Shown piece by piece: positions 44,173 to 53,098 of a stretch of DNA of 64,000 nt. The notes beneath the pieces were generated by a model. It saw nothing but the letters and a program-made list of their open reading frames with translations, had not been told where the DNA came from and searched no databases. A program made the position numbers and the translations under genes. The stretch is from assembly GCA_017625155.1 (NCBI GenBank), contig JAGALP010000004.1, positions 224,414-288,413 on the forward strand, given 5' to 3'. Within the stretch, counting starts at the first letter, position 1. Each line of letters opens with the position of its first letter. Source of the stretch: Paludibacteraceae bacterium. GTDB lineage: Bacteria; Bacteroidota; Bacteroidia; Bacteroidales; Paludibacteraceae.

Positions 44173-45720
44173 ATGCTATTCAACTCCTTCGAATTCGCTC
44201 TCTTTCTCCCGATAGTGTTTTTACTCTATTGGTTTGTGTTTGACTATGCCCTCAGCAAGTGCAAGCACCAACTATTGCTGCAAAACCTCTTTATTGTAGT
44301 AGCAAGCTATATCTTCTATGGCTGGTGGGATTGGCGATTCCTAATACTTATCGCTATCACTACTATCCTCTCTTTCTTGAGTGGCATCGGCATTGAAAAA
44401 GCACTTACCCAACGCGGAAAGAAAGCCGTTATGATAGCCAATATCATTGTCAATCTCGGCATCTTGGGCATATATAAATACTACGACTTCTTCGCCACGC
44501 AGTTTGCACGATTGTTCGGTATTGAGTCAGACTTCCTGCTACTACATTTGATTCTGCCAGTTGGTATTAGTTTCTATACTTTCCAAGCCCTCTCATACTC
44601 CATTGATGTCTATCGCAAACAGATACAGCCTACCCACAATATAGTGGCCTTTACTGCCTTCCTCAGTTTCTTTCCACAGTTGGTTGCAGGTCCTATTGAG
44701 CGAGCAACCAACCTCCTACCACAGTTCCAAAAGAAACGCACCTTTGACTATGCCACCGCAGTAGATGGTATGCGACAAATCTTGTGGGGATTATTCAAGA
44801 AGATTGTAGTAGCAGACAACTGTGCCACTTATGTAGATACAGTCTTTGCAGACATCAGCAACCAATCGGGTAGTACATTGGTGTTGGCTGCCGTACTCTT
44901 TACTTTCCAAATCTATGGTGACTTCTCGGGATATTCAGATATAGCAATAGGTACAGCAAAATTGTTTGGCATTAAATTAATGCGTAACTTCAATGTGCCT
45001 TACTTCTCTCGCGATATAGCAGAGTTCTGGCGCAGATGGCATATCTCACTCACTACCTGGTTCCGCGATTATGTGTATATTCCGTTGGGCGGTAGCCGCC
45101 CCAATATCCCCGACACAATAAGACTAAAAGGCGATAAGGCACTAGAGGCGAGATATACCAAATGGATAGCAGTTCGCAATACTTTTGTAATCTTCCTCTT
45201 GAGTGGTTTTTGGCACGGAGCGAACTGGACATTTGTATTATGGGGAGCATACCATGCATTATTGTTTGTGCCTTTGCTCTTGCTGAACAAGAACCGTCGT
45301 TATCGTGACACGGTTGCGACTATCACTTTGCCCGATGACACAATCAAAACAAAACTCCTACCATCCTTGAAAGAAACAGGTCAAATGCTCTTGACTTTCG
45401 CATTGGCGGTATTCGGTTGGATAATATTTAGAGCGCAAGATATTAGCCAATTTGGCGAAGTGATTTCTACTATTTGCAGCGATAGTTTGTTGAGTGTGCC
45501 TTACTTAATGAACCGTCAATATTACATTCCATTGACTTTCAGTATTTTAGTACTAGTTCTCGTAGAGTGGATCAATCGTACGAAAGAACACGGACTACAA
45601 AAAATAACAACTATACCTTTATTAAGATATGTTCTATACATTATTTTAGGTTGGACTATATGTTTAATCTTTATGTTAAATATTGATTCTTCAAATCAAT
45701 TTATTTATTTTCAATTTTAA
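44173..45720 (+). CDS. MBOAT-family O-acyltransferase (AlgI/DltB-like), copy 2
   Basis: A 515-residue polytopic membrane acyltransferase, nearly the same protein as the minus-strand copy at 9509-11044 up to about residue 425 (LTTWFRDYVYIPLGGSRPN, LSGFWHGANWTFVLWGAYHA with the active-site His). The C-terminal 90 residues differ (RAQDISQFGEVISTICSDSL against RATGLKTLSAWMSGI in copy 1). The start lies 5 nt after the preceding stop and the next gene starts 2 nt after its end. Together with the following SGNH-like protein it should acylate a surface glycan. The high similarity at inverted positions suggests duplication or gene conversion. Confidence 0.9.
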   Translation: MLFNSFEFALFLPIVFLLYWFVFDYALSKCKHQLLLQNLFIVVASYIFYGWWDWRFLILIAITTILSFLSGIGIEKALTQRGKKAVMIANIIVNLGILGIYKYYDFFATQFARLFGIESDFLLLHLILPVGISFYTFQALSYSIDVYRKQIQPTHNIVAFTAFLSFFPQLVAGPIERATNLLPQFQKKRTFDYATAVDGMRQILWGLFKKIVVADNCATYVDTVFADISNQSGSTLVLAAVLFTFQIYGDFSGYSDIAIGTAKLFGIKLMRNFNVPYFSRDIAEFWRRWHISLTTWFRDYVYIPLGGSRPNIPDTIRLKGDKALEARYTKWIAVRNTFVIFLLSGFWHGANWTFVLWGAYHALLFVPLLLLNKNRRYRDTVATITLPDDTIKTKLLPSLKETGQMLLTFALAVFGWIIFRAQDISQFGEVISTICSDSLLSVPYLMNRQYYIPLTFSILVLVLVEWINRTKEHGLQKITTIPLLRYVLYIILGWTICLIFMLNIDSSNQFIYFQF

Positions 45721-45722
45721 TT

Positions 45723-46664
45723 ATGAAAAGGTTCATATATAAAAGTATAATATTTCTACTATTGATAATACTTTTTTTATCCTTAGTATTGATATTCATG
45801 GCAAGATATCCTGACAAATATGCTCGCGAATCTCATGAAATAAATGTTAGACTATCAGCAGAAAGATTATCACACATAGATACAACAAAGATTGTTATTA
45901 TTGGAGGTAGTGGATGTGGATTTGGTTTTAACTCCCAATTGATTTATAACCGTTTTGATCTGCCTGTAGTCAATACGGCAACCCAGGCTGGTATTGGAAT
46001 CGTAATGCAGCTGAGAATGTATGAAAAATATTTTAGCAAAGGTGATATTGTGTTGATAATTCCAGAATATGAACAATTTACAAAAAAATGTGCTTTTGGA
46101 ATAGAAAGTGCAACACTTTACAGAATTTTATACAATCACTATCCTGAGGCATTAAAATATTTGACTCCTTATCAGGTAGTTAATACGATTAAATTTATAC
46201 CCAGATACTTTCGAGTGGCGTATGCATGTAAGGACTTAATTTTTGACACAATCAATCCGTATCATAGATCATCATTGAATGAATATGGGGATGTTACTTC
46301 ATGGGAGTATAGAAATCACAAGATAGGTATACCTGCTCATACTATACAAAACGATTGCCCTAATGAAGATATTATAGAAATAATAAGAGATTTCATGCAG
46401 GTACAAGAAAAAAAAGGAGTAAAATGTATTTTGTTTCCTCCTACATATATGTCGCAAAGTTATGAAAATAGTGCATTGTTTATTAATACATTAAGTGAGG
46501 CCTTACTACATTATGGTATACCATTTGTAACTCCTACTGAACGATATAAATTTGATGATAGTTTATTTTATGATACCGACTATCACCTAACCTATGAAGG
46601 TGCAACACTTAGAACACAAATGATTATTGAAGATTTAGATTCTTGCCTAAATGTTGCTCTATGA
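45723..46664 (+). CDS. Membrane-anchored SGNH-like partner of MBOAT copy 2
   Basis: A 313-residue protein with one N-terminal membrane anchor (SIIFLLLIILFLSLVLIFMA) and a predicted periplasmic domain. The block KIVIIGGSGCGFGFNSQLI stands where the GDS/GSS nucleophile block of SGNH proteins would be, and the C-terminal DTDYHLTYEGATLRTQM supplies the D-x-x-H. It starts 2 nt after the MBOAT stop. Its sequence differs strongly from the partner of copy 1, although the MBOAT proteins are nearly the same, which suggests that the partner sets the acceptor. Confidence 0.72.
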   Translation: MKRFIYKSIIFLLLIILFLSLVLIFMARYPDKYARESHEINVRLSAERLSHIDTTKIVIIGGSGCGFGFNSQLIYNRFDLPVVNTATQAGIGIVMQLRMYEKYFSKGDIVLIIPEYEQFTKKCAFGIESATLYRILYNHYPEALKYLTPYQVVNTIKFIPRYFRVAYACKDLIFDTINPYHRSSLNEYGDVTSWEYRNHKIGIPAHTIQNDCPNEDIIEIIRDFMQVQEKKGVKCILFPPTYMSQSYENSALFINTLSEALLHYGIPFVTPTERYKFDDSLFYDTDYHLTYEGATLRTQMIIEDLDSCLNVAL

Positions 46665-46915
46665 GGCATGCAAGATTCTTGCTGTCAAACGTCTATTCAA
46701 AACATTCTTCATACAGAAAGATGCGAGTAGGATAGAGTAGATAGGCTATTGGTAGCTTTGATTAAACGGAACACTTTGAATTTCTTTATACCGATGAAAG
46801 TTGCTTGTTATGAGCAGCTTGCGCTTTTTTATGGCTATTTGGTGGATTGAGACGTGGGATTAACTAAACAATAATACGTTGCGCTATAGTTTAGAGGTTA
46901 TGTGCGAGGAGATTT

Positions 46916-46938
46916 AAGGCGGGTGACCGCCTTTTTTC
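46916..46938 (+). terminator. Intrinsic terminator in the interval after the polysaccharide locus
   Basis: Perfect 7-bp stem AAGGCGG/CCGCCTT with loop GTGA followed by TTTTT. It probably ends the long glycan transcript, about 250 nt after the last stop codon. Confidence 0.8.
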
Positions 46939-47002
46939 GTGGGGTGAATATCAAAGATAGTTGTTGTTTGCGAATACGAGTTTAAGAAAAAGTTATAATA
47001 AA

Positions 47003-47034
47003 GTTGCATAATCCAGAAATTTGTAGTACTTTTG
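47003..47034 (+). promoter_or_regulatory. Promoter of the TPR/HTH lipoprotein gene
   Basis: -33-like GTTG (47003-47006), 20 nt, -7 TACTTTTG (47027-47034); start codon at 47129. Confidence 0.7.
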
Positions 47035-47128
47035 CAAACGAAATTGTATAAACTGAATATGCTTTTTTATTCCTTTGAGTAATTAATTTGTCTTCCAATA
47101 GTGTTTTATACTTATGCACTGAGATAGC

Positions 47129-48538
47129 ATGCCCTCCTATTTTAGACATATCGTTCATTTTCTACTTGTCGCAATGATGTTGATGAGCATTACTTCGTGT
47201 GCGCGTTGGCGTGAGGCGAAGGTGGTAGTGGTAGAAGCGGACGGTTTGCTTGCGAAGGGTGTGATTATGAAGGATACGGCGGCGTTAGCAGAGGTGATTC
47301 GCACATTAGAGCCATATGGTCGCCTTTTCGCACGTGAAGATCTGGTAAAGGCATACTATCTGCTGGGTCGGAATATGGATGATTATTACCATGACTTTTC
47401 TACTGCTGCAGACTACTATATCGAAGCAGATCGCCTGAAGACGAAGGATCCTATTCTACGCGGACGTATAAACTCATGCATGGGATTTCTTTGTAAACAA
47501 GATAGTTGTTTTGAGGAGGCATTGGCGTTTTATTTGCGTTCAAGTTATGTATTCAAGGAGAGTGGAAACGAATGGTACTATGCACATAACCTGCTGAATG
47601 TAGCAGAAAGATATATCTATTTAAATGAATTTGCCAAGGTGGATAGTGTGTTGCAAGAAGCTGCTATGTATTGTATTGATAGTGTTGATTATGCCTCATT
47701 GATGGACTTATATGGATTCTCTTTATTCCGTCAACAACAATATGATTCTGCTTTGACATATTTGCTGAGTGTGAAAGATTATCCAAGAAATGTAGAAGCT
47801 AAGTGCTTTAATTATATGAAGATAATGCATTGCTATGAATGTCTCAATCAGTTAATAGAAACAGCATCATACGCACAATATGTGATTAGCCATTCAGCAA
47901 ATCCAGCCTATCGTTCTAATGCATACTTTTATCTTATGGCTAATGCAAAACTGCAGAATGATATCAATAACTTATCTGTATATTCACATGCTCGTGAAGA
48001 TGAGGATAGAAAATTACAGCATATTTCAGAAGCATATGCTCAATCTGCGGTGAAACTGAAAATATATTTGCATAATCCACATCCATATAGAAATTTATAT
48101 ATTCTTATATTTGGCGGTGGAATCGCATTATTACTATTGGTAGCCCTTGTATATGCACTTCACAAACGCTGGCGCAATACATTGGAATGTCAAGACAAAG
48201 AAAGACAAAATCGTCGCGAGTTATTTGAGCGAAAATTGTTTGACCATTCTGTTCATTTTATGTGTTCGGATATATGGGAAGATACCAATCATTTGCGTGA
48301 GAAGGCGAATAACTATTGTGATAATATATTCTATCGTCTGGAGGATACTTTCCATCTGCGCGAGCATGAAATCATGATTTGTTTGATGGTTCTGATGAAT
48401 TTCTCACGAGATAAGATTGTTGCGTATCTACATGTATTACCCAACACCATAAGCAAATCAAAAAGTAAGATTGCCAAACAATTGGGCACAACATCAGGTG
48501 ATTTGCGCGAGTTTTTGGTTGATTTTATGCTTTCATAA
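47129..48538 (+). CDS. Membrane-bound TPR protein with C-terminal helix-turn-helix (regulator-like)
   Basis: A 469-residue protein. It has a lipoprotein-type signal with lipobox MSITSC (Cys24), helical TPR-like repeats (about 45-320), one transmembrane segment (LYILIFGGGIALLLLVALVYAL, about 328-350), a coiled-coil linker and a C-terminal domain with HLREHEIMICLMVLMNFSRD and KIVAYLHVLPNTISKSKSKI, which looks like a LuxR-type helix-turn-helix. This layout is common in Bacteroidota and is thought to couple an envelope signal to transcription. Whether the lipobox is cleaved while a second segment spans the membrane is unclear. The next gene encodes a small secreted protein and may be its target or signal. 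Confidence 0.78.
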   Translation: MPSYFRHIVHFLLVAMMLMSITSCARWREAKVVVVEADGLLAKGVIMKDTAALAEVIRTLEPYGRLFAREDLVKAYYLLGRNMDDYYHDFSTAADYYIEADRLKTKDPILRGRINSCMGFLCKQDSCFEEALAFYLRSSYVFKESGNEWYYAHNLLNVAERYIYLNEFAKVDSVLQEAAMYCIDSVDYASLMDLYGFSLFRQQQYDSALTYLLSVKDYPRNVEAKCFNYMKIMHCYECLNQLIETASYAQYVISHSANPAYRSNAYFYLMANAKLQNDINNLSVYSHAREDEDRKLQHISEAYAQSAVKLKIYLHNPHPYRNLYILIFGGGIALLLLVALVYALHKRWRNTLECQDKERQNRRELFERKLFDHSVHFMCSDIWEDTNHLREKANNYCDNIFYRLEDTFHLREHEIMICLMVLMNFSRDKIVAYLHVLPNTISKSKSKIAKQLGTTSGDLREFLVDFMLS

Positions 48539-48624
48539 GCAATCATTTCTCTGGCTTTTTTCTTTGAATCCATTGCGTTTGCTGATTATCAGTAAGTTAT
48601 GGATTTTCTTTTCCACCACACTTT

Positions 48625-48656
48625 CTTGGAGATGTGGCAAAATCGTTGTACCTTTG
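48625..48656 (+). promoter_or_regulatory. Promoter of the small secreted protein gene
   Basis: -33-like CTTG (48625-48628), 20 nt, -7 TACCTTTG (48649-48656); start codon at 48691. Confidence 0.75.
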
Positions 48657-48690
48657 CAACGCTTTTTAAACTTTATTAACTTTATACAAC

Positions 48691-49086
48691 ATGAAAAAGA
48701 CATTCTTTTTGCTGGTCATGTGCCTGATAGGTATGTGCAGCGCGTATGCAGTTAGTCTGCCAGGTACTCCAATCGTATTTGTGGATATCTATGGTATCAT
48801 GCCATGTGATGATGGTCAAAATGATAATGCGGGTGGTCGTCCTGATCCTACTCGAGTTGTTGGTGGTATTGATGGTGCTGATTTGAACATTGGCATTGTG
48901 GTTGGTGGTGATATTGATGCAGGTGAAGTAGGCGAGGTGATTGTTATAGACCCAGAGACAGGTGAGATCATTGTTGAGGAACCTATTATCGGTCAAGCAT
49001 CAGTGAATATCCCAGCACCAGGTGCGTATACCGCGTATGTGGTAGTGGATGGTACTACTTATGCGGGTGAGTTCGTAGTAGAATGA
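48691..49086 (+). CDS. Small secreted acidic protein (DUF3244-like shape)
   Basis: A 131-residue protein with a clear signal peptide (MKKTFFLLVMCLIGMCSAYA) and a mature part that is acidic, glycine-rich and low in charge diversity (GGIDGADLNIGIVVGGDIDA, then DPETGEIIVEEPIIGQ). The end APGAYTAYVVVDGTTYAGEF resembles the last strands of small Bacteroidota secreted beta proteins (DUF3244 type), but I am not sure of the family. It has its own promoter 150 nt after the TPR/HTH regulator. No catalytic residues are evident. Confidence 0.7.
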   Translation: MKKTFFLLVMCLIGMCSAYAVSLPGTPIVFVDIYGIMPCDDGQNDNAGGRPDPTRVVGGIDGADLNIGIVVGGDIDAGEVGEVIVIDPETGEIIVEEPIIGQASVNIPAPGAYTAYVVVDGTTYAGEFVVE

Positions 49087-49101
49087 TGTAACCGATTGTA
49101 T

Positions 49102-49160
49102 TTCCTCTCCCTTGCGTATTATATATAAGGTATGATAGTGCGGGGGAGGGGATTTGTTAA
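49102..49160 (+). terminator. Possible terminator after the small secreted protein gene
   Basis: CCTCTCCC and GGGGAGGGG form a G/C-rich stem (with a G-U pair) around a long AT-rich loop, followed by ATTTGTT. The T-run is weak. Confidence 0.35.
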
Positions 49161-49168
49161 AGTAACGA

Positions 49169-49387
49169 ATGAAGCTTACAGCGATACAGAAGCAACTGAT
49201 GCAAATCTCGTGTCCAGTCCATGGTGTGTACCCCGAGGTGCATATCTGGGGTGATCAGTTGCAGTTTAAGTGTTGCTGTGAGGATTTCCGTCGTCAACTC
49301 CTCCGCCACGCAGATTCGCTGATGTACCAGACTTTGCATGAAGATATGGGCAAGGAGATACGCAGGATAATGAAAGGTAAGGGGTAG
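49169..49387 (+). CDS. Small cysteine-containing protein of unknown function
   Basis: A 72-residue protein: an N-terminal CPVHGVYPEVHIWGDQLQFK followed by CCCEDFRRQL. The CPxHG and CCCxxF clusters could bind a metal ion. Similar small proteins occur in many Bacteroidales genomes, as far as I recall, without a known role. The start codon follows an AAAGTAACGA stretch with no strong ribosome binding site. Confidence 0.65.
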   Translation: MKLTAIQKQLMQISCPVHGVYPEVHIWGDQLQFKCCCEDFRRQLLRHADSLMYQTLHEDMGKEIRRIMKGKG

Positions 49388-49698
49388 GGGCGCTACAACT
49401 GCAACAACTCGAATTGTTTTTGTATTAACGACAATATAGACAACTTTCGCGCCAATCGTACGCGGAGCGATCGTTCGAGCGTAGCGAGATAAGAACTTCT
49501 TGGTGCGATGAGGGGGGATGTTTTTTTAACGACAATTGGTGTCAATTAAGATGACAATTATCGTTAATTCGATGGGTGTTATTTTGTTTGGGTTGGAAGA
49601 ATGCGCTGCGCATTGGCAACCCGAAACAAAGAGATAAGTTAGTAACAAGATAAAATGAATATAAATGATTAAAAATCCCCGAGGAGGGGGGGAGAATT
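49388..49698. repeat. Intergenic interval with dispersed repeat copy
   Basis: No gene is seen. At 49470-49495 there is a copy of the ATCGTTCGA...GCGAGATAAGAA repeat known from 16953-17011. At 49530-49565 the stretch ACGACAATTGGTGTCAATTAAG... is rich in short inverted repeats of TTAACGACAATT. A G-run (49685-49692) follows. No promoter box was found. Confidence 0.55.
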
Positions 49699-50490
49699 AT
49701 GTATGTTAATAACAAAAACAGTAAACATGTTCCACTTCAACAGGGAACTATAATTAATGGTTGCATCACAGAATATTATAATCGTGATGTTTGGGGAGTG
49801 ATAATCACTCCGAGATGTGATATTGATAATGGTGGTAAGGTTTCCACAATTCACTATTTACCTATAGTTTCTTTAGAGGATTGGATGAAGGTGGATTGTA
49901 TTTCCATTGCGACCGATAAATTAAGAAAAAAAGTAAAGACTCTATTAGACAGATATCAAATCAGTGAGAATATATTGGTACATATCATTTCGCAAGATGA
50001 TTTTGCTTTATTACTACAGGACTTATCTAAAAAAGAGCGGCATATGGCTATTGCACTCTATAATACATATGTTAGTGTTATAAAAAATAAAGATTATTCA
50101 TCTTCTGATTTTAAAAAATTGTGTGATGAAGAATTAAAAGAATTATGTAAAGGAAAAAATAATAGATTTTATTTAATTAAGCATTGGGATTCTACTGACC
50201 AATATAATGTTATAATTTTGCGCGATATACGTAAGATTTCATTGAATCTAGCATTAAAGTTTGTTAATGGTTATAGGAATAATAATCTCTCGGAAGAGGC
50301 CTATTATTGTAATGATCTTTTTAATACGGAACAAAAATTATATTTTAAAACGATAACTCAAATAGTGTCACCATATATAGAGCACATTATTCAAGCTTTT
50401 TCTCACAATTTCTGCCGTATCGGGGTGGAAAATTTGTTTGATCATGAAACCATTATCAAAAATTATAAAAAACAAATTTCACAATTATGA
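49699..50490 (+). CDS. Protein of unknown function coupled to an SF1 helicase
   Basis: A 263-residue soluble protein, not recognised. The N-terminal part QGTIINGCITEYYNRDVWGV leads to IITPRCDIDNGGKVSTIHY, a Cys-Asp motif that looks like a small beta-barrel domain; the rest is helical and rich in Lys and Asn. It overlaps the helicase gene by 4 nt (ATGA), so the two make one translational unit, and both are AT-rich against the older genes of the window. A role as sensor or specificity partner of the helicase is inference only. Confidence 0.65.
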   Translation: MYVNNKNSKHVPLQQGTIINGCITEYYNRDVWGVIITPRCDIDNGGKVSTIHYLPIVSLEDWMKVDCISIATDKLRKKVKTLLDRYQISENILVHIISQDDFALLLQDLSKKERHMAIALYNTYVSVIKNKDYSSSDFKKLCDEELKELCKGKNNRFYLIKHWDSTDQYNVIILRDIRKISLNLALKFVNGYRNNNLSEEAYYCNDLFNTEQKLYFKTITQIVSPYIEHIIQAFSHNFCRIGVENLFDHETIIKNYKKQISQL

Positions 50491-52730
50491 AATACGTATA
50501 TATATCGTTGGACGCTATTAATGCGTTTGCAAGCATACGTCAATATCAAAGTATTGATTACGAATTAGGAGAAAATCTATACAGGGTTTTGGTGGGAAAT
50601 CTTTCTCTATTCGAAGATAAAACAATTTTATTTAAAAGATTAGAAAGTGGAATTGTTTTCTATACTTCACAAATGGACAAAAATAGAGGACTTTTGTTTG
50701 ATTTGGCTACTTTTGATGCCTTTCAAAAACAAGATTCTAAATCAGTGATAACAATTTTCCAAAAAATATTAAAGTATGCAGTAAAATATTTTAATAATTT
50801 GACATATGCTCCATGTGAAAAAGATGTAAATGCTACGACAACTATTATTTACCCATTCCCTTTTACTGCAACCAAAAATGTGTATAAAATTTTAGTTGAT
50901 AGAAATTCATCTAAATTGGATAGAAAAGGGAAAAATATTTTAACAGTATATTATTCTGGAGATAATACACATGTGACGGTTTCATTTACTTCGCTAAATA
51001 AGGCAATGGAAGAAATGAAATCTGCTTCATTTAATTTAGAGCAATCTCGCTCTGCCTCACCGGTTGATAGTTTTCATATTACCAATCTCGATGAGTTAGA
51101 TCTAAGTATAGACGCTAGGGTTGGATTTAATAATTGGAAAGAATATTTAACTAATAAACAAAAGGCATTTATATATAAGGATGTAAATGGTGCAGAAAGG
51201 TTGGAAGGTGCTGCAGGCACAGGAAAAACTTTGTCAATGATATTACGTTGTATATATCTATTACAGAAGAATAAAGATAAACGTTATGTATTTGTAACTC
51301 ATTCAAGAGCTACTAAAGAATATATCATTCAAATATTCAAAAAGAATTTCCCTGAAGTAGACAAGTTGCTATGTTCAAATGATGAAGAACGAAATCGACC
51401 ATTATTAGTAACAACCTTACAAGAATGGTGTATACATTTTTTAGGTGTTTATCTGGCAGAGACTGAATATTTAGATAAAGATGCTCAGGAATCTAAAGAA
51501 CTTCAACGATATTATATAGAAGAAGCATATGATAAAGTGTTTGTTAAAGAATGGGGGACATATAAAACAATATGCTCTTCTAAATTTGTTGAATATATGC
51601 AGCATACAGATAAAAACTTATTATTAGAAATGCTACAATATGAAATCGCAACATTGATTAAAGGACGGTGTGATGGGGATATTGATAAATATAGAATCTT
51701 TGATAGACCAACTTATTCTATTCCTTGTCAAAATGAAAATGATAGAGTGTATTTATATTTGATATATAAGCGATATCAAGCAAGTCTAGAAACGATAAAT
51801 CAATTTGATAGTGATGATATCATTCTAACGGCATTGGGACAGTTAAATACTCCGATTTGGAAAAGAAGACGTAGCCAAGAAGGTTTCAATGCTTGTTTTA
51901 TAGATGAAACACATTTGTTTAATCTTAATGAATTGTCAGTATTTCATTATTTAAACAAGGATGATTCTAAAAATAATATTGTATTTGCATTAGATAAATC
52001 TCAACATATTGGTGAAAGAGGTATATTAGATGAAACGATGTACTCTATTCTTAATGTAACAGAAAGTGACAAAATAAGTCAAAATTATGACGTCGTTTTC
52101 CGAAGCTCTCCTGAGATTGTAAATTTAGCTTATAATGTGCTTTCATCTGGCGTGAGTGTGTTTGATCATTTTGAAAATCCATTGATAGATTCTACATCTG
52201 TATTGTCGAAAAGTGAAATAGAAAAATGTGTTAGCCCTAGATACGAATTGTTGTCTTCTGATAAGGATATGATAGAACGAGCTTTTGAAGAAGTTGACAA
52301 GTATGCTAAAAAGCATAAAATATCAAAAGCAACTAGTCTAATAGTAGTTACATCATCTGAATTATTAGATGAGGTCCAAAAATATGCTCAATTAGAGCAT
52401 AAACCTCATGTTGTTATTAATAGTCGCGGTGATGCAATTAAGGTACAATCTGCATTTTGTCAAAATAAATATATAATAGGTGGAATAGATTATATCGGAG
52501 GACTAGAATTTCAGAATGTTATCATTGTTGGTGTTGATGAAGGACGGGTTCCTCCTAAATATAGTGGTGAATCATTTCACTTTACCAATTATGCGTGGTA
52601 TAATAGAATGTATGTAGCAATTACTAGGGCAAAATATGCACTTTTGTTGTTGGGTAATAAAGTTTTGGGACAAAGTCCGATCTTGGAAAGTGCGATTCAA
52701 TTGGAAGTGATCTCTTTGCAGCAAAGTTGA
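50487..52730 (+). CDS. Superfamily 1 (UvrD/Rep-like) helicase with an unknown N-terminal domain
   Basis: A 747-residue protein. Residues 1-230 are not recognised. The helicase core follows: Walker A GAAGTGKTLS (241-250), FVTHSRATKEYI (motif Ia), FIDETHLFNL (motif II, DET in place of DEx), ALDKSQHIGERG (motif III, Q), FRSSPEIVNLAY (motif IV), GGLEFQNVIIVGVDEGRVP (motif V) and YVAITRAKYALLLLG (motif VI). The family unwinds DNA with ATP. Stand-alone SF1 helicases with extra domains next to a small unknown protein often lie in defence regions; there is no nuclease domain that I can see. It ends with a strong terminator at 52840-52870. Confidence 0.82.
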   Translation: MKYVYISLDAINAFASIRQYQSIDYELGENLYRVLVGNLSLFEDKTILFKRLESGIVFYTSQMDKNRGLLFDLATFDAFQKQDSKSVITIFQKILKYAVKYFNNLTYAPCEKDVNATTTIIYPFPFTATKNVYKILVDRNSSKLDRKGKNILTVYYSGDNTHVTVSFTSLNKAMEEMKSASFNLEQSRSASPVDSFHITNLDELDLSIDARVGFNNWKEYLTNKQKAFIYKDVNGAERLEGAAGTGKTLSMILRCIYLLQKNKDKRYVFVTHSRATKEYIIQIFKKNFPEVDKLLCSNDEERNRPLLVTTLQEWCIHFLGVYLAETEYLDKDAQESKELQRYYIEEAYDKVFVKEWGTYKTICSSKFVEYMQHTDKNLLLEMLQYEIATLIKGRCDGDIDKYRIFDRPTYSIPCQNENDRVYLYLIYKRYQASLETINQFDSDDIILTALGQLNTPIWKRRRSQEGFNACFIDETHLFNLNELSVFHYLNKDDSKNNIVFALDKSQHIGERGILDETMYSILNVTESDKISQNYDVVFRSSPEIVNLAYNVLSSGVSVFDHFENPLIDSTSVLSKSEIEKCVSPRYELLSSDKDMIERAFEEVDKYAKKHKISKATSLIVVTSSELLDEVQKYAQLEHKPHVVINSRGDAIKVQSAFCQNKYIIGGIDYIGGLEFQNVIIVGVDEGRVPPKYSGESFHFTNYAWYNRMYVAITRAKYALLLLGNKVLGQSPILESAIQLEVISLQQS

Positions 52731-52839
52731 AATGATATGTAAAGTTGTTGTAAAGATTTGTTTAGATACTTTATTGCGATTGTACTATGGGTTTTGTTCA
52801 ATATTTTTTTTAAATAGGAATAATGATCGTAAAATAGAA

Positions 52840-52870
52840 GAAAAAGAGCAGTAGCCAACTGCTCTTTTTC
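52840..52870. terminator. Bidirectional terminator between the helicase and DUF2188 genes
   Basis: Perfect 13-bp stem GAAAAAGAGCAGT/ACTGCTCTTTTTC with loop AGCCA. T-runs on both strands allow it to end the plus-strand helicase transcript and the minus-strand DUF2188 transcript. Confidence 0.9.
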
Positions 52871-52876
52871 ATAATT

Positions 52877-53098
52877 TTACCCACGTGGTGGGAATGGATC
52901 ATTTCCGTAGCTATTTTTTTCGCGAATTTTACCATCTACTCCGTGAACGACAACCTCTAATCCTTGATGCTTTGCAATTTCAATCGCTCTTGCTCTAGCT
53001 TCGCTTTGTGTTTCACGTATGGCAGAGGCTCTTTCTGCTCCTTCTTGTTTAACAACCCAGTTCTCTCCCACTTTTGTAACATGAATTTGATTACCCAT
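52877..53098 (-). CDS. DUF2188-family small protein
   Basis: A 73-residue protein of the DUF2188 type: IHVTKVGENWVVKQEGAERA, then the segment RETQSEARARAIEIAKHQ and HGVDGKIREKNSYGNDPFPP. The family has one or two such repeats and an unknown function. The start at 53098 is chosen over the upstream extension to 53242 because it is preceded by a strong ribosome binding site (AAAGGAG, at 53104-53110), which is unusual for Bacteroidota and hints at an outside origin. It lies between the helicase gene and the insertion sequence. Confidence 0.75.
   Translation of the reverse strand: MGNQIHVTKVGENWVVKQEGAERASAIRETQSEARARAIEIAKHQGLEVVVHGVDGKIREKNSYGNDPFPPRG

Larger units (their letters stand above)
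46665..47128. other. Gene-free interval with terminator and promoter
   Basis: About 460 nt without a supported gene. It contains a terminator at 46916-46938 and a promoter at 47003-47034, described separately. The first 230 nt hold no recognisable feature. Confidence 0.6.

Noticed and set aside
49699-52730. Gabija system for the helicase pair
   Set aside because: The first gene has no ATPase or TOPRIM motifs, so it is not GajA.
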